Assembly (NCBI GenBank): GCA_038240015.1
Contig: JBBSEF010000096.1
Span: forward strand, 1 to 10,067
Length of the DNA stretch: 10,067 bases
Direction of reading: 5' to 3'
Source of the DNA: CAHJXF01 sp038240015
GTDB lineage: Bacteria > Pseudomonadota > Gammaproteobacteria > Burkholderiales > Burkholderiaceae_D
The notes beneath the pieces were generated by a model that saw only the letters and a list, made by a program, of their open reading frames with translations, was not told where the DNA came from and did not search any database. Below are positions 5,850-10,067 of this stretch, in pieces. The position numbers and the translations under genes are program-made. The first letter of the stretch is position 1. Every line of letters begins with the position of its first letter.

Positions 5850-6758
5850 ATGAACGAGCGCATCGATCCTTTTCAACTTCACGCCTACGTCGATGGCGAA
5901 CTCGCGCCCGACGACGTCGTGGCGATCGAGCTCGCGCTCGCCAACAACCCGGCCGCAGCGGCCGAAGTGGCCGACCTGCGCGCGCAGAAAATTGCGCTGC
6001 ATGCGCGCTACGACCCGTTGCTGAACGCACCGCATCGGCTGTCGTTCGGTAGCGCGCGCGGTGCGGTGTCGCCGTCGCGACTGGGCGCATGGATGTCGTC
6101 GCGCGCATGGATGGGCACTGCGCTTCTAGCGACGCTCGCGATCGGTGTCGGCGCCGGTCTCGCAGCGGGCTGGTTTGCACGCGGTCATGCGGACCTGCGC
6201 GACACGATCGCGCAGAGGTCGAGCGACGGAGCAACCGACCGCGCAGGCAACGTCGGCGCAAGCGATGCGCGCCTGGGCGATTTCGTTCATGTCGCGGCGC
6301 TTTCGCACGCGACCTATGCGCCCGAAGTCCGCCATCCCGTCGAAGTGCCTGCCGCCGAAGAGGCGCACCTGGTGGCATGGCTTTCCAAGCGGCTCGACGC
6401 GCCGCTGATCGTGCCGCACCTGGGCGATGCCGGATGGAATTTGCTGGGCGGCCGATTGCTGCCGGCACAAGCCGGGCCGCTTGCGCAGTTCATGTATCAG
6501 GATCAACAGGGTCGTCGCCTCACGCTCGCGGTTTCGCATGCGAAAGGCGGTGCGAAGAAAGAATCGCCGAACCAGCGCACATCGTCCGACCCTCGTGAAG
6601 CGACAATTCCGACGACCGCGTTTCGCATCGCCGAAGAAGACGGCAACACGATCTTCTACTGGATAGCCGCCGACTACGCGTATGCGCTGACCGGCAAACT
6701 GGCGCGCGCCGAAATGACCGAGCTCGCGAGCCGCGTCTATCGACAGCTCGATCGCTGA
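5850..6758 (+). CDS. Membrane-anchored anti-sigma factor (RsiW/COG5662-like), cysteine-free
   Basis: The 302-residue product looks like the cognate anti-sigma factor of the upstream ECF sigma. The cytoplasmic N-terminus has the family block LHAYVDGELAPDDVVAIELAL (about 10-30, interrupted conservation). One transmembrane helix lies at about 88-110 (GTALLATLAIGVGAGLAAGW). The remaining 190 residues form a periplasmic domain containing HPVEVPAAEEAHLVAWLSKRL, LLGGRLLPA, FMYQDQQGRRLTLAV and FYWIAADYAYALTGKL, a pattern I associate with anti-sigma factors in this family. The protein has no cysteine at all, so the zinc-binding HxxxCxxC type of redox sensing is ruled out. It should hold the sigma at the membrane until an envelope signal releases it; the signal is unknown. 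Translation starts at ATG 5850 with a poor Shine-Dalgarno. Confidence 0.9.
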   Translation: MNERIDPFQLHAYVDGELAPDDVVAIELALANNPAAAAEVADLRAQKIALHARYDPLLNAPHRLSFGSARGAVSPSRLGAWMSSRAWMGTALLATLAIGVGAGLAAGWFARGHADLRDTIAQRSSDGATDRAGNVGASDARLGDFVHVAALSHATYAPEVRHPVEVPAAEEAHLVAWLSKRLDAPLIVPHLGDAGWNLLGGRLLPAQAGPLAQFMYQDQQGRRLTLAVSHAKGGAKKESPNQRTSSDPREATIPTTAFRIAEEDGNTIFYWIAADYAYALTGKLARAEMTELASRVYRQLDR

Positions 6759-6809
6759 GCAGCTGAAGAAGCAGGTCGAAGCGTGGCACAGTGGCGCCTG
6801 CCCGCGTCG

Positions 6810-6842
6810 GACCTCGGCGCGACCTCACAGCGACCTCGCCGC
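6810..6842 (+). repeat. Three 11-bp tandem repeats just upstream of pdxH
   Basis: Three direct units of exact 11-bp period abut each other: GACCTCGGCGC (6810-6820), GACCTCACAGC (6821-6831) and GACCTCGCCGC (6832-6842). The shared pattern is GACCTCNNNGC. The last unit ends three bases before the pdxH ATG at 6846, where a Shine-Dalgarno would be expected but is absent. The period is not a multiple of three, so it is not a peptide repeat. It could be an operator site or a chance duplication. Confidence 0.7.
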
Positions 6843-6845
6843 TTC

Positions 6846-7526
6846 ATGAACATCGCCGATCTGCGCAGCACCTATCGTCTGGCCACGCTCGCCGAAAGCG
6901 ATGTCGATGCCGATCCCTTCGTGCAATTCGATCGATGGTTGAAGGAGGCGATCGCATCCGCCGCGGCGGAACCCACGGCGATGACGCTCGCGACCGTCGA
7001 TGCCGCGGGTCGCCCTTCGGCGCGGGTCGTGTTGTTGAAGGGACTCGACGTCGAGGCCGCGCTCCCCACCGCATCGGGCCGCGGCCTCGTCTGGTTCACC
7101 AACTATGCGAGCCGCAAGGGACACGACCTCGCGGCACGTCACCAGGCCGCGCTGTGTTTCTTCTGGGCCGAACTCGAACGCCAGGTCCGCGTCGAGGGCA
7201 CAGTCGAGATGACGAGTGCCGAAGAATCGGATCGCTACTTCGCGACGCGGCCGCTCGATTCGCGCATAGGCGCCTGGGCCTCACCGCAAAGCGAAGTGAT
7301 CGCATCGCGCGCCGTCATCGAAACGCGGGAACGCGAGTACCGCGAGCGCTTTCACGTTGTGGACGATACGGCGGCCATCACCCTGCCGCGCCCGCCGCAC
7401 TGGGGCGGCTATCGTCTCGTGCCCGACCTGATCGAGCTCTGGCAGGGCCGCCCATCGCGTCTGCACGATCGCATCGTCTATCGCGGCGGCGAGGGGTCGT
7501 GGACGATCGCGCGGCTCGCACCATAA
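6846..7526 (+). CDS. pdxH: Pyridoxamine/pyridoxine 5'-phosphate oxidase
   Basis: PdxH uses FMN and oxygen to oxidise pyridoxine or pyridoxamine 5'-phosphate to pyridoxal 5'-phosphate, the last step of vitamin B6 synthesis and salvage, in the cytoplasm. The 226-residue product carries the whole family pattern. The N-terminal FMN region contains GRPSARVVLLKG (55-66) and WFTNYASRKGHDL (83-95). FFWAELERQVRVEG (105-118) and FATRPLDSRIGAWASPQS (132-149) follow. The C-terminal signature IELWQGRPSRLHDR (196-209) matches the family pattern closely. I chose ATG 6846 because IADLRSTY aligns with the N-terminus of known PdxH proteins and the length fits the usual 210-230. A GTG at 6783 would add 21 residues without homology. 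It lies 87 bases after the anti-sigma gene and is probably a separate function. Confidence 0.96.
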   Translation: MNIADLRSTYRLATLAESDVDADPFVQFDRWLKEAIASAAAEPTAMTLATVDAAGRPSARVVLLKGLDVEAALPTASGRGLVWFTNYASRKGHDLAARHQAALCFFWAELERQVRVEGTVEMTSAEESDRYFATRPLDSRIGAWASPQSEVIASRAVIETREREYRERFHVVDDTAAITLPRPPHWGGYRLVPDLIELWQGRPSRLHDRIVYRGGEGSWTIARLAP

Positions 7527-7531
7527 GCACC

Positions 7532-7558
7532 GTCGTTCCCGCGAACGCGGGAATCCAG
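7532..7558. repeat. REP-like hairpin unit, left copy
   Basis: A 27-base unit begins GTCGTTCCCGC, has a GAAC loop, then GCGGGAATCCAG. The internal TTCCCGC/GCGGGAA pairing gives a 7-bp hairpin. It begins five bases after the pdxH stop. It matches its inverted partner at 7588-7614 at 24 of 27 positions. Units of this type are dispersed through many proteobacterial genomes as REP or MITE-like elements. Confidence 0.85.
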
Positions 7559-7587
7559 GTCTTGCAACGCGCGGCATGGATACGCCG

Positions 7588-7614
7588 CTGGGTTCCCGCT
7601 TTTGCGGGAACGAC
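7588..7614. repeat. REP-like hairpin unit, right inverted copy
   Basis: This is the inverted partner of the unit at 7532-7558: CTGGGTTCCCGC, loop TTTT, then GCGGGAACGAC. It ends three bases before the msrA stop codon (TGA read on the minus strand at 7620-7618). The 29 bases between the two units include GCAACGCGCGGCATGG and show no further repeat. The doublet sits exactly between two convergent genes and may stop transcription from both sides, although neither hairpin has a long T tract. Confidence 0.85.
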
Positions 7615-7617
7615 AGA

Positions 7618-8181
7618 TCACTTCCGCATCTCGCTCCAAGTCTTCTTGAACTTCGCAAGCTTCGGGCCCACTACCGCCGCGCAATAGCCTTGATTGGGAT
7701 TGTTCGGAAAGTATTCCTGGTGGTAAGTCTCGGCGCGGTAATAGACCGGCGCGGCGTCGAGCTGCGTGACGACTTTCGAGGGCCATGCCTTCGCGACTTC
7801 TTCGATCACGTCCTTCGCGGTCTCTTGCTGCTCGGGCGAGTGATAGTAAATCACCGACCGATATTGCGTGCCGGCATCCCCACCCTGGCGATTCAGCGTC
7901 GTCGGGTCGTGGATCGTGAAGAAGACTTCGAGAATCTGCCGATACGTGATGACCTTGGTATCGAACTCGATGCGCACGACTTCGGCATGACCGGTCGTTC
8001 CCGAGCAGACCGCGTTGTAGCTCGGGTTCGCGCTGGTTCCGCCGGAGTAGCCCGACTCGACGTCGACGACGCCCTTCAAGTCCATGTAGACCGCTTCGGT
8101 ACACCAGAAGCAGCCGCCACCGAGCGTGGCGAATTCGTGGCCGGGACGCGGCGCGTCGGCGAGTGGATGAGCGACGGACAT
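7618..8181 (-). CDS. msrA: Peptide-methionine (S)-S-oxide reductase MsrA
   Basis: MsrA reduces the S-diastereomer of methionine sulfoxide in proteins and free methionine using thioredoxin, repairing oxidative damage. The 187-residue product has the catalytic motif GGCFWCTEA (22-30) with the nucleophile at Cys24. GYSGG (45-49), the central GHAEVVRIEFD (64-74), VFFTIHDPTTLNRQGGDAGTQYRS (87-109, in pieces) and YHQEYF (153-158) follow. A C-terminal Cys167 in NQGYCAAVVGPK is the likely resolving cysteine. It has no signal peptide and is probably cytoplasmic. The start at 8181 is supported by GAGGAG six bases upstream; an in-frame extension to 8283 lacks homology. No msrB adjoins it. It converges with pdxH across the REP doublet and lies downstream of the acyl-CoA ligase gene on the same strand. 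Confidence 0.97.
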   Translation of the reverse strand: MSVAHPLADAPRPGHEFATLGGGCFWCTEAVYMDLKGVVDVESGYSGGTSANPSYNAVCSGTTGHAEVVRIEFDTKVITYRQILEVFFTIHDPTTLNRQGGDAGTQYRSVIYYHSPEQQETAKDVIEEVAKAWPSKVVTQLDAAPVYYRAETYHQEYFPNNPNQGYCAAVVGPKLAKFKKTWSEMRK

Positions 8182-8316
8182 GCGAACTCCTCGAGAGGGA
8201 TTGATCAGGGATAGTCGCGGCGATGCGGTCGAAGTTACAGGCGATGTACTTGCCGACCGCGAGCCGAGGAACAGGATGCGCATGTGGCGACGAGCGCGCC
8301 GAATCCAAGCCGCGCG

Positions 8317-9906
8317 TCAGGCTTTGTCTTCGAGCCCGAGCAATCGTTCGCGTAGCACATGCGTCTGCACCTTGCCCATCGCGTTGCGCGGCAGCCGCTC
8401 GATGAAGACGATGCGCCTGGGATGCTTGAAGCGCGCGAGCTTTGCGTCGAAAGCCGCAGCGATCACCGCTTCATCGCACACCGCCGGGTCCGAATTTTTC
8501 GCGCGAACCACGAAGGCTGCCGGCACTTCACCCCATCGCTCGTCGGCGATGCCGATCGCGGCCACCTCGACCACGCCGTCGATCGCCAGCAACACGTCTT
8601 CGATCTCGGCGGGATAGACGTTCTCGCCGCCCGAGATGATCAACTCGCGGCTGCGGCCCACGACTTCGATGCAGCCCTCGTCGTCGCGGCGCGCGAGGTC
8701 GCCGGTCTGGAACCAGCCATCGCGAAAGCCATCGTCATTGCCATCGTCATTGCCATCGTCGTTCCGATTGGCGTTCGATCCGCGCCAGTACCCCTTCATC
8801 AGATTGGGCGCGCGCACGACGATCTGGCCGACCGCGTCACCTTCGACATCGACCCCCGTGGCATCGACGACGCGAACCGATTGTTCGAAGCACGGCCAAC
8901 CCGCGAAGCCCGGTTTGCGGCGCGCTTCGTCGGCCTTGAGCGCGACGGTCACGGGGCCGGTCTCGGTCGCGCCGTAGATTTGTGCCAGCGGTACGTCGCG
9001 CGCATGCACGGCGTCGATCAGCGCGCGCGGGATCGTTGACGAGCCGGCCATGATCGCGTGGAGGCACGTCAGGTCGGTGGTCGGCCACGCAGGATGCGAG
9101 ATCGCGGCGCGCAAGGTCGCGGGCACCATCAGCGTCAACGTCGGTCGCATCGATGCGATGGCTGCAAGCCACTCGCTCGCCTCGAAGCGCGGATGCAGGA
9201 TCACTTCCGCGCCGGCCAGCAGCGCCGGCAGCGTCTGTATGCACAAGCCGCCGACGTGAAACAGCGGGAGTACCGTCAGCACGCGGTCGTCTTCGCTCAT
9301 CTCGTGTGCGGCGATCGAGGCGCCGACATTCGCAAGCATGCCGCGATGCGTATGCAACGCGCCCTTGGGCGCGCCGGTCGTACCCGAGGTATAAGCCAAC
9401 AGCAGCGGCGCATCGATGCCGACCGCCTCGATGTCGCAGGCGTCCATCGGCGTCGAGCCCTCTTCGGCAAGCAGGTCGTCGATGGCATGGATGCGCATTT
9501 GCCGCTGCGTCGCCTCGTGTGTTTCCGCCCACGGCGATGGCGAAGACGCAAGCGCCAACGCCGCGCTGCCGGCCTCGCGATGCTCCTCGTCAGTCACGAG
9601 CGCATGCAACTGCGCATGCGCCGCGATGGCTGCGAGTTCAGGCGTCGCCAGTCGCGTGTTGAGCGGAACGAACAGCGCACCGAGGCGCGCGAGCGCGAAC
9701 AGCAGCACGAGTTCTTCAGAGCGATTCGCGCCGAGATAAGCGACGCGATCGCCGCTGTGCACGCCCCATGCGGCGCGCAGCCGCGCGCTCGCGCGAACGA
9801 TCGCGTCGCGCAACTGAGCGCGGGTCAACGTGCGGCCTTCGGCGTGAAGCGCGATGCGATCAGGGCCGGCTTCAACACCCGCGTCGAGCGCGGCTGCGAG
9901 ATTCAT
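8317..9906 (-). CDS. Acyl-CoA ligase, class I adenylate-forming (AMP-binding) family
   Basis: The 529-residue product is an acid-CoA ligase: it adenylates a carboxylic acid with ATP and transfers it to CoA. Core motifs are in order: LLAYTSGTTGAPKGALHTHRG (169-189), the P-loop; YGATETGP (311-318); GWFQTGDLARRDDEG (397-411); GRSRELIISGGENVYPAEIE (417-436); and PRNAMGK (506-512) with the catalytic lysine at 512. The overall style resembles MenE-like and short or aromatic acyl-CoA synthetases; the substrate cannot be read off. Between GYWRGSNAN and DGWFQTGD the protein has an Asn/Asp/Gly insertion encoded by a 12-bp tandem repeat. The ATG at 9906 has AAGGA seven bases upstream and lies two bases from the stop of the acyl-CoA dehydrogenase gene. 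An in-frame start at 9999 would read through that gene. Confidence 0.93.
   Translation of the reverse strand: MNLAAALDAGVEAGPDRIALHAEGRTLTRAQLRDAIVRASARLRAAWGVHSGDRVAYLGANRSEELVLLFALARLGALFVPLNTRLATPELAAIAAHAQLHALVTDEEHREAGSAALALASSPSPWAETHEATQRQMRIHAIDDLLAEEGSTPMDACDIEAVGIDAPLLLAYTSGTTGAPKGALHTHRGMLANVGASIAAHEMSEDDRVLTVLPLFHVGGLCIQTLPALLAGAEVILHPRFEASEWLAAIASMRPTLTLMVPATLRAAISHPAWPTTDLTCLHAIMAGSSTIPRALIDAVHARDVPLAQIYGATETGPVTVALKADEARRKPGFAGWPCFEQSVRVVDATGVDVEGDAVGQIVVRAPNLMKGYWRGSNANRNDDGNDDGNDDGFRDGWFQTGDLARRDDEGCIEVVGRSRELIISGGENVYPAEIEDVLLAIDGVVEVAAIGIADERWGEVPAAFVVRAKNSDPAVCDEAVIAAAFDAKLARFKHPRRIVFIERLPRNAMGKVQTHVLRERLLGLEDKA
8729..8764. repeat. 12-bp tandem repeat, three copies, inside the acyl-CoA ligase gene
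   Basis: CCATCGTCATTG occurs at 8729-8740 and 8741-8752. A third copy with two changes (CCATCGTCGTTC) is at 8753-8764. In the minus-strand gene it encodes three Asn-Asp-Asp-Gly units (about residues 382-393). Because 12 is a multiple of three, gain or loss of copies keeps the frame. It falls in the loop just before the conserved TGD motif. Confidence 0.9.
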
Positions 9907-9908
9907 GC

Positions 9909-10067
9909 TCAGTCCTTCTCGCCGGCCTCGTACAGCGCTTCGCGCCCGATGCGATCCATGCAGAGTTCTGCGGTCCACGGCAGCATCAGCGCGCCGCAAC
10001 GGCTGTCGCGATAGAGACGTTCGAGCGGCAGATGCTTCATCATCGCCTGTCCACCGCAGGTGCGCAG
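9909..10067 (-). CDS. Acyl-CoA dehydrogenase, C-terminal fragment (5' part beyond window)
   Basis: Only the last 52 residues are in the window, read in the minus frame that enters at 10067. They contain CGGQAMMKHLPLERLYRDSR followed by LMLPWTAELCMDRIGREALYE. This matches the C-terminal helical domain of FAD-dependent acyl-CoA dehydrogenases, where LERLYRDSR is the usual block before the final helices. These enzymes introduce a trans double bond between C2 and C3 of an acyl-CoA. The usual GTSEI is replaced by PWTAEL. The stop (9911-9909) and the ligase ATG (9906) form TGAGCATG, so the pair is almost certainly translated from one message. Together they suggest acid activation followed by dehydrogenation. 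Confidence 0.85.
   Translation of the reverse strand: MRTCGGQAMMKHLPLERLYRDSRCGALMLPWTAELCMDRIGREALYEAGEKD

Noticed and set aside
7532..7614. The REP doublet as the start of a CRISPR array
   Set aside because: There are only two units, in inverted orientation, with one spacer and hairpin-forming cores, which fits REP elements and not CRISPR repeats.
6791..7687. A 298-codon plus-strand frame overlapping pdxH and the REP doublet
   Set aside because: It is a +1 shadow of pdxH with Arg-rich content and runs through the repeats into the antisense of msrA.
9058..10014. A 318-codon plus-strand frame opposite the acyl-CoA ligase
   Set aside because: It is antisense to strong adenylate-forming motifs and has a low-complexity Arg/Gln/Ala composition.
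1..10067. Frequent CGATCG/GCGATCGC palindromes, as in HIP1 of cyanobacteria
   Set aside because: They are common by eye but scattered mostly in coding DNA, as expected from high GC and Asp-Arg/Ala-Ile codon pairs; no regular spacing was seen.

Overview
The window is GC-rich, densely coded bacterial chromosome. Gene content and protein style point to a proteobacterium, most likely a betaproteobacterium of the Burkholderiales. The main clues are a riboswitch-controlled thiC next to a methyltransferase/rhodanese/tolC cluster, a lipoprotein/ECF sigma/anti-sigma cluster, and a REP-like inverted repeat of the GTTCCCGC..GCGGGAA type. This placement comes from recognising families, not from a search. 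I see no phage, plasmid, IS element, CRISPR array, tRNA or rRNA.

Left end (1-1890, minus strand): thiC, cut by the window edge, with a TPP riboswitch in its leader. The leader contains a six-base segment (GGCTCC) that can pair either with the 3' edge of the aptamer or with the thiC ribosome binding site. This is the best-supported regulatory signal in the window.

Centre left (1891-4724, plus strand): about 330 bases with no convincing gene, then a divergent PIMT-family methyltransferase, a single-domain rhodanese and a TolC-family outer membrane channel. They lie in one direction with short gaps and are probably co-transcribed.

Centre (4803-6758, plus strand): a small lipoprotein of the Yx(F/W/Y)xxD family, an ECF sigma factor and a membrane-anchored anti-sigma factor with no cysteine. 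This looks like one envelope-signalling unit of unknown stimulus. It is followed by pdxH (6846-7526), whose start is preceded by three 11-bp tandem repeats.

Right (7532-10067): an inverted pair of REP-like hairpins fills the gap between the convergent genes pdxH and msrA. msrA (minus strand) is followed, further upstream on the same strand, by an acyl-CoA ligase carrying a 12-bp in-frame tandem repeat. The C-terminal end of an acyl-CoA dehydrogenase sits two bases upstream of the ligase. These two form an acyl-acid activation and oxidation operon whose substrate cannot be read from this sequence.

Most of the window is ordinary, well-known metabolism. The candidates for something less described are the thiC leader switch, the lipoprotein/sigma/anti-sigma unit, and the short repeats at pdxH and in the ligase.
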